Of a stretch of DNA of 64,000 nucleotides, positions 11,247-24,267 are shown one piece after another. Every line of letters begins with the position of its first letter. Position 1 is the stretch's first letter. The stretch is from Castanea sativa (taxonomy: Eukaryota; Streptophyta; Magnoliopsida; Fagales; Fagaceae). The position numbers and the translations under genes are program-made. The stretch is from positions 23,995,614-24,059,613 of the forward strand of contig NC_134015.1 of the NCBI RefSeq assembly GCF_040712315.1. The letters are read 5' to 3'. The notes below the pieces were generated by a model. The model was not told the DNA's origin. It saw only the letters and a program-made list of their open reading frames with translations, and searched no databases.

Positions 11247-11750
11247 ATGGATAATATAGCATTGCACTTTGGATATCAGACTTCAAGGGAAACCTTTTCT
11301 GTGCTCTGGAAACAGGAAAATGTTTTTGTCAGATTTGACTCAAACATGAGAAATTTGTACTTCTATTTCTCTGATCTTTCTGAAGAATACAAGCTTGAAC
11401 TCTCTTATGAGAACATTTGGAATATTGAGCTCCATCATCCACACGGTCAAGCTAAAAAGTTTCTTCTCATTCAGGTTAGCTGGTTAAAACATTAATTATA
11501 AATTTTCACAATTTGCTGCTTTCCATGCTTTTTTTAGTTAACATTCAAACAAATTATTCTTCTTGTTGTTGTTTCCTTTGCAAAGCTATGAGGAATAGAT
11601 TGACATGGGTGATAGTTATAATTTGGAAAAATTTAATGAAGTAGGAAATGGGATAGTATATCGCAATGTGTGGGTGTGTTCATAGTTCTGCAGAAACGCA
11701 TAGAGTTGGTAATCATATTTCTCCCGTAATTATGGTTGTTGCTTGTAACG

Positions 11751-11785
<35 letters not shown>

Positions 11786-14700
11786 TGTGTTAACATGTAT
11801 TGAGTCTACCAATCATATTTTAGCATATGACACCTTTAGCTTGTAACTACAGTTCGTAATTACGTTCTGAAGTGTTCCATCTGGATTTAAGAAATAAGGC
11901 AAACTACTAGCTATATAAAATGGGTAAAGAACTCCTTAGATTATACAACCTATCTCTTGTTGATCAAGAATGTGGTAGTAAATGGTGTAGAGCCACTAGT
12001 GAATACTGGAATTTGGTCTTCCTTGGAAACAGGTGCTGTATATCCTTACAATGGGAATTAAAAGGACCTAATTTAGACTTCTTAGCATGTGTAAGCATTC
12101 ATGCTACGCTATTCATGTCTTACTTTAAGGTCTTTCGCAATTAGCCGTACTTAACATCCTGCTGATGGGGTTGGAGAAGAATGGTTGGCGAAGGTTTCAA
12201 TTTTCAACAAAATTTTGGTTATGAAAGCATTATTGGCTCCCTTTACGGATGCTGGAACTCCATATTGTATGTGTTAGTAATATAAATATTTCTTGAGAAG
12301 TAGAATTAGGGAAGCTAAGATTAAGGTTCCTGTGTGATTACTTTTTACATAATAGACTAATAGAGAACTACATTTTACATCTTTTGAATGCACTTTGTAA
12401 GGGGGAGCAAAAGCTTTTTATGATTGCCTTCTAGTTGGATAGTTCAATTGGTGTGGACACAAGATACAGGCCCCCAATTATACACATGTATGAGAGGAAG
12501 AGCAAAAAGAAGACGGCATAACCTGTGGCCTTATGGATGAAGCCTATTAGTTATTGGGCTTGAGATTAAGCAAGCCCGAGCATTTAATAATTAGGGTTTC
12601 TTTATGCATTTTGTTATTAGCTATTTAAACACTTTTTCTGATTATTGTAAGACAGCTTTTGAGAATTATTAAAAACGTGTGTTTTTTTTTACACTGATGC
12701 CGACTCCAGTTTGCTTGGTACTGACTCCAAGCAGCCCTTAGGTGCTGACTCCTAGGGTTTATCCTATTATTTTTCTGTTCTATTAGAATATTGTGGTTGT
12801 CCTATGTCATCAATCTTGCTCTAGTTCATGGTGTGTCTGTGATTCACCTATTACACAACCTGTCCAAAGGTTTCTTGTTATTCCTCTTTGATCTGCTATA
12901 ATTTTCTTCTGGTTCTAAGGTCTAGTGGTTGTGCTACTTTAAGAAACCGATTTCCACAAGGCAAGTGGCCTCTTATCCTCACCTTGGTATTATTGTTATT
13001 ATTATTATTATTTATTCACATTACAAACATTGACTAAGAAGATTAGGGGAAAAGCTAATGCTTGCTGTGTCTCCATATCTTGAAGGTGGACTTCTTGAGA
13101 ACTCTTCTGCGAATTTTAAGATAAGACCAGAAGGATATTCATTTTATTTGTTTGACATCTCTCTTCCCTTTAGCCTAAATACATAGATCCCATCCCAGCT
13201 ATATATCTCTCACATTCCACAGCTTAATATTGGTTGGTTGGACACCCTACCATGTGGCTCCAGTGTTAGTTGACTTCATCCAGTGGAGGTCACCACATCA
13301 CAACATCCAAGGGTATCCACGACACAAATCGGACTACCGACCCTTCTCTTTTGATCTATATACCATGGACTGATCCTTTCTCTACCCAATCAAGATATGA
13401 AGATATATATAACTCACCCCTGTTCTTTCCCCATCAAGTAGAACTTAGTATCACTTAGTGATTAGAGATAACCGCTAGCCTTTTTTATAGCTAATACCAA
13501 AAGATGAAAAAAATTGTACTATACCTCAAAAGTAATAGTCAAGTAATAGTTGAGACCCCATAGTTGTTTATAAAGATTAGATCGACTCAGTATACTCAAT
13601 GTAGGACTTAGACCCACACAACACCCACTCAACTAATTCAATTCAATATCCAATCAATCCAGGGTATCACAAAAATATACTTATTTACATTTTCATGTCA
13701 AGAATGCTTAACTTCATTACTTTTGAAATAATGCTTGTCAATGTTATTGGTAGAACCCTTAGTCTTCTTTTATATAGGTTGAACCTCATAGATTTATGTG
13801 ATATTGAAAATTGAATTCTTTTTTCTTGTCTTAACGAATTTTTCTTTGCATTGTTAGTTACTTGGAGCTCCTCGGATTTATGTGGAAGATCATACTCATC
13901 ATTGGGTTCGAGAAGTTGATTTCACTCCATCGTGTTGCATTGGCCAATCTTCTGCTCTATGTTTAGAGCTCCCACAGGAGGGCCAGCTTCCAAAATTTCA
14001 TGGAGATTTTGTATCTTATAAGGAAAATGAGGGCCCTTTTGTTCTGAAGCAAGGTATTGCTCTCTCTTGCAGTTCAGGACTAGTCCCTACTGTGAATCCA
14101 CCCGAAGGCTGTGACTTGCCTTATAAAATCTCGTTTAAGATCAACTCTTTAATTCAGCATGGTTATCTTCCTGGGCAAGCAATTGATGAAAATTTTTATC
14201 GGTTGGTCGATCCTAAGAGAATAACAATTGAGCATATAGAAAGTGCCTTGGACAAACTGTCTCATTTGAAAGAATGTTGCTATGAACCCGTAAGCTGGCT
14301 TAAGGAGCAGTACATAAAATATGCCACATCGATGCGACTTCTCAAAACTGTTGCCATATCTTTAAATGATGGGTTGGTATATATACACAGGGTTCAAATA
14401 ACTCCATCTAAAGTGTATTTCTGTGGTCCGGAGGTGAATCTGTCCAATCGTGTGTTACGCAATTATCCTGAGGATATGGATAACTTTCTTCGTGTTTCAT
14501 TTGTTGATGAGGACTTGGATAAACTGCACGCAACAGTTTTATCATCATGTGCATCTTCGGCAAATGGGGAGAGGCAAACTGGCATTTATGATAGGATACT
14601 ATCCATTTTACGAAATGGCATAGTTATTGGTGCTAAGAAGTTTGAGTTTCTTGCCTATTCAAACAGTCAATTACGAGAAAATTCTGTTTGGATGTTTGCT

Positions 14701-17700
14701 TCAAGAACTGGGCTGACTGCAGCAAACATCAGAGAGTGGATGGGTGATTTTCACGAGATTAGGAATGTGGCAAAATATGCTGCCAGATTAGGTCAATCTT
14801 TCGGCTCTTCAAGAGAGACAGTGAGCATTATTAGGCAGGAAGTTGAAAATATTCCTGATGTAGAAGTTGTAAGGAATGGAATCCCATACTGTTTCTCTGA
14901 TGGTATAGGTAAGATATCTGCAGAATTGGCTAGAGAGGTGGCTACAAAATGTGGCCTAGAAATTTCTGTTCCATCTGCGTTTCAAATTCGATATGGTGGG
15001 TACAAAGGTGTTGTGGCTGTTGATCCAACTTCTTCAAAGAAGTTGTCATTGAGAAAGAGCATGTGCAAGTACAAATCAGAAAACATCAAACTAGATGTCT
15101 TGGAATGGAGTAGGTATCAACCTTGTTTTCTTAACCGTCAAATAATCACTCTTTTGTCTACCCTCGGAGTTACAGATCAAGTTTTTGAAAAGAAGCAAAA
15201 GGAGGCTATAGAACAGCTAGATGCTTTGTTAACAGATCCATTGAGCTCACAGGAAGCATTGGAATTGATATTCCCAGGAGAGAGGACAAAGGTTCTAAAG
15301 GAGATGCTTTTGTGTGGTTATCTGCCTAGTTCAGAACCATATCTTTCAATGATGCTACAAACACTTCGTGCATCTAAGTTGCTAGAATTACGGCTCAAAA
15401 GTAGGATATTTATTCCAAATGGAAGATGTATGATGGGATGTCTAGATGAGACAAGGACATTGGAATATGGACAAGTATTTGTTCAAATTTCTCGCTCTAG
15501 TAGGCAACTCTCTAATGATTTCTCCCATATGTTTCGCACCAGCAGCTCAATCCCGAACAATTTAATTTTTGAGGGTGAGGTAGTTGTTGCTAAAAATCCA
15601 TGTTTGCATCCGGGAGATGTGCGTGTTCTAAAGGCAGTTGATGTGCCGGCTTTGCACCACCTGGCGGATTGTGTTGTTTTTCCGCAAAAGGGAAAAAGGT
15701 AATAATGTGATATCCCATTGTAGATAATTCTAAGGCATGAAATCCTATAATATTTGCACTGGGAGATGCACATGCATATAGAGTTTATACATAATCCTAT
15801 ACCAGCACTAGTTTATACACATTTATGTATACCTTTACTTACTTACATATACATGAATAGGTAAGATATATAATGAGCCATTTGTACTTCTATGTTGCAT
15901 GCATAGATATAATATGTATGTTATTTAAATGATATGCAACATATTCTCCTCCACTAGGTTAATTACAATGAGGATAGCTGGTCTATTTGTATGTCCATAT
16001 ATAATATGTTGTTATCTTAACTTATTTTATATTAAGTTTGCAGACATACAATGTCCTTTTTCACCACTTCTAGGATCGGAAAAATCTAACTTTTTTGGCA
16101 TGCTCATCAAATAATTTTATATTGTACTTGCATACTAGGATGTTGTGTTATTTGTCTTTATTTGTTTTCTTGCCTTGGCAAGACAGCACCTAATTAAACA
16201 AATAAATAATTTACTAACATTAGTTGAACAATTGTATTAGACCTCATCCAAATGAATGTTCTGGGAGTGACTTGGATGGAGATCTGTACTTCGTCTGTTG
16301 GGACCCTGATCTTATTCCTCCTCGACAAATTCAACCAATGGAGTATATCGGAGCAAAAACTATGCCACTCAATCATGATGTTACAATAGAGGTAATTTCA
16401 CTTTATATGTAGTAACAAGCCATGCATATTTTGTGCACACCACATTTTAATTTGCCTCTGCAATTAATATATGCATAAAACAGCACTATAAAAGTAGGGT
16501 ATTATAGCTCTTTCTGAACAAATGTCTATTCATTTGCTTGTACCACTTGATGAGAATACACCTTGTTTCCATCATCTAGCCTTTGCGATTTGGGTTTTCT
16601 ATATGTTAAAGACATTTAAGCATTTAGTTTATATATGGCTGTGGATATTCTTGTGCATCTAATAAGCAGTCATTTACGAAACTGTTTCCGAACTTGTTTT
16701 ATGTCAAGAAGGAAAAGTGTTGTTTCCATACTCTAAACAATTATCTTTTCTGTTTGTGTTATATTATTCGCCAATGCACTGTGTTCTTTAATGAGCACAA
16801 AAGAATAAGCTATGCACATATCACATATGCTCGATCGAAACACTCTTTTTTGGATATTTAGGATCATTGAGAAAAGTCTGCAACAAATATGTTTAATTTT
16901 GTTAAAGGCTCTGTCTTGCTATTCGGGAATTAGTTTGGAATCTGGAAATTCTAAGCACGAATTTCCTTATCTTGATCAAATCTAGAAATCCTGGGCCTTA
17001 TGGTCATTCCATTTGTTCTTCCTGACATTTTGAGTGATAGAGAAATCTAGGCTGGAGTGAGTCATACTTAATGGTAGTAATGCAACACACGTTCCTCACT
17101 TATGTATTTAAAGATTGCATTCATTCCTCATATTCTCCACCCCATCTGCAACAACATCCTTCTATACCTTACATAACAAAGCATGTGACCTTTGTGCTAC
17201 AGGAAGTTCAAGAGTATTTCGTCGACTACATACTCAATGACCGTCTAGGAATCATCGATAATGCCCACATTGTCTTTGCAGATAGTGAGCCCCGTAGGGC
17301 AATGAGTCCTAAATGTATTAAGCTTGCAAAATTACACTCAATTGCGGTTGACTTCCCAAAAAGTGGTATTGTTGCGGAAATACCCAATTATCTGCGTGTT
17401 AAGGTATATCCAGATTTCATGGAAAAGCCTGATAAACGCACCTACAAATCCGAACGTGTGATAGGAAAGCTTTTTCGAGAAGTGAAAGAACTTGCATCGC
17501 TCACGAGCCCTGTGACACCCTTCACCTCAGAAGTAGCAAAGCAGTGTTATGATCCTGACATGGAAGTAGACGGCTTCAAGGACTACATCAGTGATGCTTT
17601 CTATTACAAAAGGGAGTATGATCACAAACTGGGGAGTCTGATGGATTACTATGGAATTAAAACTGAAGCTGAAATAATTAGTGGAAACATATTGACAATT

Positions 17701-17991
17701 TCAAGATCTTTTGATAAGAGGAGGGATCTGGAACAAATTAATTATGCCGTAATGGCACTAAGAAAGGAAGCTAGGAGCTGGTTCCACAAGGGAAGTGAGT
17801 CGACTTCTGAAACTGATATTGTCAACGCAAAAGCAAAAGCATCAGCTTGGTACCATGTGACATATCACTATAGCTATTGGGGTTGCTGCAATGAGGGAAT
17901 GGATAGAGCTCATTTCCTCAGTTTTCCATGGTGTGTCTTTGACAAGCTTATCCAGATCAAGAAGGATAAATTATGTAACATCATAGCTTGA
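11247..17991 (+). CDS. RDR1: RNA-dependent RNA polymerase 1-like, lacking N-terminal RRM part
   Basis: Coding exons are 11247-11474, 13858-15698, 16241-16391 and 17203-17991, all with GT..AG introns and frames that join cleanly, giving 1002 residues. RDR1-family enzymes copy RNA into dsRNA for small-RNA silencing and antiviral defence. Family signatures run throughout: ELSYENIWNIELH, DFTPSCCIGQSSALCLELP, RVQITPSKVYFCGPEVNLSNRVLR, FSDGIGKISAELAREVA, FQIRYGGYKGVVAVDP and PCLHPGDVRVL. The catalytic DLDGD (Asp 700, 702 and 704) spans the second-third exon join region. The C-terminus ends FDKLIQIKKDKLCNIIA. Family members are usually about 1115-1120 residues. Here an in-frame TAA at 11238-11240 precedes the first ATG, so the N-terminal RRM-like domain is missing. 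The rest has no break, so the gene may be expressed, but whether the shortened protein works is unknown. Confidence 0.9.
11475..13857 (+). other. Large first coding intron of RDR1, with repeats
   Basis: The 2383-bp phase-0 intron holds a (GT)n run at about 11752-11790. It also holds a diverged LTR-like stretch at about 12450-12850 (GGTGTGGACACAAG start, GACTCC-rich end) that resembles 62993-63342 in layout. Unit B begins with homology to this intron at 13127, so exon 1 and the promoter were not included in the duplication. Confidence 0.6.
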
Positions 17992-18283
17992 GACTTATCA
18001 GAATTGGAGCATTAGCTGAGTCATGAATTGATCTTGGATAGAAGTTTAGTATAAGCTCCTAAGTATGTATTTAAGAAATTTGCTTCTTTAATTACTTTTT
18101 ATCCTTACTTATTGTAATTGGTATATGGTTGTTGATAAACTACATGTAAATGCTCCAGGTAGTTGTTTGGGGCTATAAATTATGTTTCAATTCCTGTTGG
18201 AAAATATATGTATGTATGGTTTCTTGTCATATTTTATTTTTTATCAACATCTAGTGTTGCATTCAGATCCATTTCTCCTTGTC

Positions 18284-18289
18284 AATAAA
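18284..18289 (+). terminator. AATAAA polyadenylation signal of RDR1
   Basis: AATAAA lies about 290 bases after the RDR1 stop at 17991. The same signal is kept in unit B, where a solo LTR starts about 12 bases after it. Confidence 0.55.
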
Positions 18290-18299
18290 GCTTGATACT

Positions 18300-19633
18300 A
18301 TTTGAGCATATGCTTGAGAATATCTTGGCACATTATATCAGACGGCTCATATGTCAAGATGTCGGACGACTCATATCAATGCATGGTCCTTGTGGGATGG
18401 GTCAAATTTGCCTGTTGGAGAGGTCTAATTGAAATGTTCCCTATCAGAAAAAGAAAATTGAAATAAGTGAGCAATAACTTAAATTTTTTTTTTTTTTTTT
18501 GTTAATATAATCCTAGTACGTTTCATCTTTTATTTCCTTTTTGCTTTTTTTTTTTTTTTGTTTTGTTTTCAAATGTATTGATCGATTCCCATTTTCTTTT
18601 TTTATTGATTATTTTCTGATTGAGATGTATTGATCAATGGGTCTATGTCTCTATGTTGCTCATCATGCCCGGATGATTGATAAACGAGTGTGTTACTAAT
18701 GGAGGGGCGCTAGTCCTACGTGTATTGCTGCTATTGTGCTGTTCAAATGTAAAATTTCATGGAATGCCCAAACTTTTGCTATTAAGCCTAAACTAAAAGT
18801 CTAGTAGTGCTTTAGTCCAAACTTTTGGTTTGGTGGTGCGTTGCTCCTAATTGTAAGAGCATCCACATCAGGCTAGTTCTAGCCGGATGCTAAAAATATA
18901 GCTAAAGACCCTCAAAAATCTCTAATATCAGCCTCTTTTTCCTCCTTTTTCTCAGGCAGTACCTCTTAGATTTAGGTTGTTGCGGTTTGTGTTTATGAAG
19001 GAGAAGGCGGGTTTGTGTCTGGTGATGGTAGTGGTGCTTCTACGAAGGAGAAGGTAGTGTTGTATGGGGCAGAGAATAAAAATATTTATTTATTTTTTGA
19101 AAACAGAAAATACTATTTAAATTAAGTAATTTTGAGACTGATGTATGTGGTTGTTTGTTAAATAGCAGAGGCTTAGTTTTTTGAATTAGTTTAGCTAAAA
19201 TTCTTATTGAGGTTGATGTAAATGCTCTAAGTCCTTTGTTTTATATGAAGTTGCTGAAATTTCCCTAAAAATAAAAATAAAAAGTTTCATTGACAAAATG
19301 TAAAAATAAAAAATAAAAAATTTCTGTGTATCAATATTTTTAGAACTTAAAAGTTAGAAAAAGAAAAAAAAAAGATAGAAAAAAAATTTTAAAATGAAGA
19401 GAAAAAAAGTTCAAAAATTATTGTTACCTTTAAAAAATTTTAGGACTTTTATATTATTTATGCAGTAAATTTTTTTATATATAAAATTGTGTATACAACA
19501 ACGACAATAAACCTTAATTCCAAATTTTAGTGTTGGCTATAAATCCTCATCAGATTAGTTAGAGTCTGCCACATATATAAAATTATGTATAAGTAATAAA
19601 ATTTGGAAGTAATTATATAATAATTTTATAAAT
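18300..19633. other. RDR1 3' flank of unit A, no gene seen
   Basis: AT-rich DNA shared with unit B (33472-34850) and, for the first 400 bases, with the third copy (44400-44780). T-runs at about 18487-18500 and 18547-18560; no coding signal. Confidence 0.6.
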
Positions 19634-19859
19634 GGGGTAATTACATTAAACTCACCTGTGGTTTGGGTGAAAATCACTTTGCCTACCCGTGATTTGAAAA
19701 GTGTCACTTAACTCACCTGAAGTATGCTCCTTTTGTTTTCTGTAACCCACCTCTGTAAAAATCAGGGGTAAATAAGTATTTTTGCTCAAATTTTATCTCT
19801 CTTTCCTCCCAAAACAAAAAATAGCACAAAAATGCAAGAGAAGTAAGATCAAAAGGGAG

Positions 19860-20492
19860 GGTTTTGTGAAAAATTTTATGTCTCTCCTTGCGTTGTTGTA
19901 CTCGAAACAAAACGTCAACAAAATCCTCTTTACCACTTCTCACACCTTGTTCCTTCACATGTTCCTCTATAATTTCTTCACAAATAGCTCGTAAATCCTC
20001 CAAGTTCTTGCTCAACCTTTTCGTGTACCCATTCAGTGAGTCAACCCAGGAAAAAGTTGCCCAAACAAAACCAAGCAAACAAGGCTTGTGTCTCGGTCAA
20101 AACCCCAACAAAATGATGCTTCTGCCCTTCGTCCTCCCCACTCTCCTCCTTAAACCTCTTCCCAAACGCCACGCGACATAGCACATCGTTTGCCAGAGCG
20201 AAAAACATCTTACCCAGGTTGAGTTCAGACCCGGATTGAGCTGACATGGAGCCCAGCAACCAATTCACCTCCTCGTCTCTGACGAGTTGGAACCAGCTGA
20301 CCAGTTTTGAGTTGAGCAACTCAATGACGCAGATCTTGCTGGCTTGGCACCTGAGCAGTTGAAGGAGAGGTACTAAGCTGAGAGAAGGTTCGGCCTGCTT
20401 GTGAAAACATGGTCGTTGGTTTTAAGGATGAGTTTGGCTAGGTGAGCTGACTCTCTCTTCAATTCCTCACTCTTGCCAACCCAAGCTGTGGG
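19860..20492 (-). pseudogene. Captured cytochrome P450 (CYP71-clan-like) exon fragment
   Basis: Read on the - strand, the fragment shows P450 N-terminal-half sequence: HLAKLILKTNDHVFTSRP, then ASKICVIELLNSK, ANDVLCRVAFGKRFKEE, FVGVLTETQALFAWFC, SWVDSLNGYTKRLSKNLEDL and EDFVDVLFRVQQRK. It is broken by a TAG just before YLSF and by a frameshift near 20045-20078. The heme-binding Cys region and the K helix are absent. It lies wholly between the TIRs of the Mutator-like element and stops where the left TIR begins. It is a non-functional capture, not a gene. Confidence 0.85.
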
Positions 20493-20499
20493 TTTCGCC

Positions 20500-20973
20500 A
20501 TGTTTAATGTGGGTTTCGGGTTTAATGGTTTGTGGGTTTGATGGTGGTGGATTTTGGCCGTGGTAGTGGGTTTGTGGCAGTGGATTTTGGTTGGTTTTGT
20601 TGTGGATTGTGGGTCAATGGTGGTGTGGCTGGATTTTGTCTAGGTTTCGTGGTAGCTAGGTTGTTGGATTTCACTACCATGCCTCCCTTCTTTAGGTGGA
20701 TTGTGGTCGTGGTTTAATGGGTTTTGTTTTTTATTTTGTTTATGCTAGGTTTGTGGTGGTGGATTGTGGCTGGTGGCAAATCGATGGTGGGTTTTGCCGT
20801 GCGTTGGTTGTGAGTTGGTGGCTGGGTTGGTTTGACATAGTAGTGAGTGGTGGTGCCGTGAGGGGCTATGGGTCAAAGAGAGGGAAGAGAGGGAGAAAAT
20901 AGAGAGATAGAGATGCCGTGAGGGGCTGTAGGTGTTCTTTATTTTTTTGGGTATGTTCTTCATGTTCTTCGTG
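20500..20973. other. GT-rich interior of the Mutator-like element
   Basis: The interior between the P450 piece and the right TIR is rich in GTGGTGG and TGGTTTTG words. Its open frames have biased composition and no recognised domain. It resembles in style the TGGTGG-rich stretch at 23780-24000 but no clear source gene is visible. Confidence 0.4.
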
Positions 20974-21213
20974 AAAACCCTCCCTTTTGATCTTATTTCT
21001 CTTGCATTTTTGTGCCATTTTTTTGTTTTGGGAGGAGAGAGACATAGAATTTGAGCAAAAATACCTATTTACCCCTAATTTTAACAGAGGTGGGCTACGA
21101 AAAACAGAAAACAATAGGAACATACCTCAGGTGGGTTAAGTGGCACTTTTCAAACCACGGGTAGGTAAAGTGATTTTCACCCAAACCACAGGTGGATTTA
21201 GTGTAATTACCCC

Positions 21214-21960
21214 TTTATAAATTGATATTTTTTCAAGTTAAACTATAAAATTATAGACCACAAAATGATTACTACATGGTTTAAAAATGTTATAATTTAT
21301 TTATTTTATAAGTTTAACAAAAAATTATATAAGTTATAGGCTTGTCTAATTTCTAAATTATTATAAGAGGATTAAATAATTCCACTATAAAAAAAATTAC
21401 AACACAACTCATTTAGATTAAATAAACTCTAACAAATAGACACAATTTAATCGTTATGATATCTTTTTTATGGGTAATCAAACATTAAATTATCACTTAA
21501 TATTCATGTAAGTGGTATTTTAATATACAAATTTGTTTTAAGTATTTTATATATAATGCATGTGTATTGTGTTCTTCCATAATGTGTATAGAATTACATA
21601 GGCATGCAAATGTATAAATGATAAGGTAAGGCGAAGGATAACTAATGCATATGCAGCATATCTAAGGCTCCCAAGCAAAGAGGGTATCATTCAATATATG
21701 CATCTTCCCTTTTATGATATACGGGTGGAGGAAGTTGGAAATATTTTGAGTGTATGGAGCCAAGCATCTTGGCAAGATCAAGCCTTTTGGGGGTCTTGAT
21801 ACAACAAGACACAACTTGAGTAGTTGATTGGTTTGGGATAATCTTTTAGCTAAACAAACCCATGTTTAGTTATAAATATTTCACGAGAATCTAGGTGCTT
21901 AGAGTAGGTTATCTATACTACTATTTAAAAGGTTTTTAAGCTTTGGACTCTTAACACTCT
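21214..21960. other. Unit A 3' flank, no gene seen
   Basis: AT-rich DNA matching unit B 34840-35401 and 36459-36630. The unit B counterpart is split by a small hAT element at CAAGCCTT. No coding signal. Confidence 0.55.
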
Positions 21961-24134
21961 GTTTGTTTCAACATAAAATATTTTTCAGAAAATATTTTAC
22001 ACATTTTACCATGCTTGTTTGGATGTAAAATTTGGTCAACTGTAAAATATTTTACAATCAAATTGTAAAATTAAGTCTTCTATGTGTAAAATGTTTTACG
22101 CCTAAATTAAGTGTAAAACATTTTACCCTTGTCTCACGACAACTCTCCTTCCCTTTCACTCTTAAGTTCTCTCTTCCTAGTTCCCCAAACCAAACCCACC
22201 GCGCCACTCATCCTTCCAGGTTGGTCGACTCTCTCTCCCTTCCCTCTTACCCATCTCGCACAAACAAAGAAAGTCATGAGGAGGGCTTCATGGTGGAGAG
22301 TTGTTATGCTGGTGGTGGTCAAGGAAACTTTCCAGCATGATTTGGATAGCGGCAATCAAAGGAAGGTGCTATGGTTGTGTTGATTGCTTAAACTTACAAT
22401 ATTATCATATTTTTGATAAGCAATATCACATCAATTTCATGTTTAATTACACATAAATATGTAAGTTTGAAATATTTAAAGAAAATATACTTATAACATG
22501 TATTTTTCTCTTGTAGGAGATTAAAACCATTCAGCTAATCATTCAAACATACAACCAAGAGGATACACGGGTCAAGATTAATTGGAGCATGGTTTTTGGA
22601 ACATTAAATAAGTCAAAAGTGTATGAGAATAAAAAAAGGAAGAAAGAAATTCATCCAAGCCAAAATTGAAAAAATCTTGATATGGAAAAATCTTGCACTG
22701 TTTCAGTATTTTTGCCCATAACTTCTTACACAGATTTCCGATTGACTTGATTCTTGTAGTCACAGAGGAATGTTCAAATATCTACAAATTTTTACCTTAC
22801 CACAAGGTCTATAAAAATCATTTTGAAGGTCAAAACTAGGCTGGAAGCTGAAAGTGGATAAAATTATGAAAGTCAAGGGATCTCCATCCTAAATTTGAGG
22901 GATTTTCTCTTTTTCTTTTGAAGGGGACTGAGGATATAGGAGGGAAGAACCTTAGAATGGTTTTCATCTTTTGTTTTATTTTTTTAGATGTTTGGCATTG
23001 TTTTTATGGATTTCTTTTGCATAACTATGTGTGGCTAAACTAAATCTCTAGATAGAGTTAGAAGTGAAACCTAATATTTTTATCAAGTGTTTTTGAGATT
23101 TTCTATGTGTTTTCTATGGATTAATGACTGAATTTTGATATTGATTTACTATTTGGAATCCTTGTATGTTGACAAATTTTTAAGATTTAATATGATTTCT
23201 ATTTATATTAAATGTTTGAACTCCTTAATTAGTTATGATTTGAGAATATATTGAATGCTTAATCTCCCTAGTAACATGACAATTGAATGATTTGCTCAAT
23301 CACTCATAATCAATCTATTTTATACCTTGTTTGGGTACTTGATTGTTTTGTTTTTCAATTAGGCGAGTTGGCTCTCTACCCTAATTTTGTTCAAAATAAT
23401 CCACAAGTTCATATGGTAAAATATTAGGTGGATCCTTGAATCCCTAGTGTTTTCTCTCCATTAATTTCTCTTAAATTTATTTTGCTATTTTCAATTTTAG
23501 TTTCAATATTATCTTGCTCCATCTATTGGTGGAAAAACAAACGAACAACTATGTTTATTTACGACTTGACATTAGAAGTTTTTACATTAGTGTCAATCGT
23601 TCCCTGTGGATCGACCTCAAACTCACTGAGATAATATAACTTGTGAAACATCAGCAGGCATTATTTTAATCGCAACAGGAGATTTGGAATGGATTTAATT
23701 TTATGGGTTTTGTTTAGTCTAAAATGGAGATGTGGGTTGACATTGATAGTAGATTGCAGTTCCATTTTGCCTTTGCAAGTTGTCTCTATGGTGGATGGTG
23801 GCCACAGTGAGTTGTCTGAGGTCAACGCTGATGGTTGGCTTTGTAGGTTTGTCACTCTTGGTTGTTTGGGTTGCTGATGATGGTGGCCAATGGGATGGGA
23901 TGGGATTACAATGAGTTAGTGGATGACAATGGTTGTGGTGGCTGGGTTTGTAATGGTTAGTGGGTTGCTGGGTATGTGGTGTTTGGTCGTGGCTTGTTCA
24001 TGATGGGATTATTTCTCAAATGTTTAGGCCACAACAAACACTTGCCAAACACTTAAAAATGAAAATATTTGGCAGTAAATTATTTTACATTTAAAACTAT
24101 TTTACATTTGAAAATATTTTACTTTGAAACAAAC
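21961..24134 (+). mobile_element. Probable non-autonomous TIR element, unit A copy
   Basis: The left edge GTTTGTTTCAACATAAAATA and the right edge ending TTTTACTTTGAAACAAAC form imperfect inverted termini rich in AAAATATTTTAC. The matching copy in unit B is about 36631-38986. The interior is a patchwork: a CT-rich stretch near 22140-22260, noncoding repeat DNA, and a stretch near 23590-23640 (TTCCCTGTGGATCGACCTCA) resembling an LTR end of Athila-like elements. Class and exact ends are uncertain. Confidence 0.4.
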
Positions 24135-24267
24135 TTTTATAAAATTAGGTACCATAAATAGTTTTTTTAAAAAGCCAACTATTGTCCTAAATTTTATTTA
24201 AAAAGAAAAAGAAAACTACCAACCCATCCCTTAATCAAATGCAAGTTCATATCTCAAACCTAACTTT

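Larger units (their letters stand above)
19634..21213 (-). mobile_element. Mutator-like (Pack-MULE type) element carrying a P450 fragment
   Basis: The 1580-bp element has long terminal inverted repeats, about 19634-19870 and 20974-21213, both ending GGGGTAATTACA at the outer edge and about 90% alike by eye. It is flanked by the perfect 9-bp duplication TTTATAAAT (19625-19633 and 21214-21222). Unit B has a single TTTATAAAT at the matching place (about 34829-34840), which is the empty site. Long TIRs and a 9-bp target duplication are typical of Mutator-like elements. No transposase is present. The interior carries host gene sequence, the hallmark of Pack-MULEs. Confidence 0.9.

Noticed and set aside
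11920..12144. Frame starting MGKELLRLYN as a possible missing RDR1 N-terminal exon
   Set aside because: The start looks superficially like RDR1 (MGK), but the rest does not resemble the RRM-like part and it lies after the first coding exon.
13270..13458. Open frame of 62 codons in RDR1 intron 1
   Set aside because: The unit B copy does not conserve it and it has no recognised domain; the region is intronic.
20532..20902. Gly/Val-rich frames inside the Mutator-like element
   Set aside because: Low-complexity GTGG repeats produce open frames in several registers; no domain is seen.
22032..22383. Overlapping open frames near 22.0-22.4 kb as a gene
   Set aside because: They lie within a duplicated TIR-type element, are not kept in unit B and have no recognised motif.
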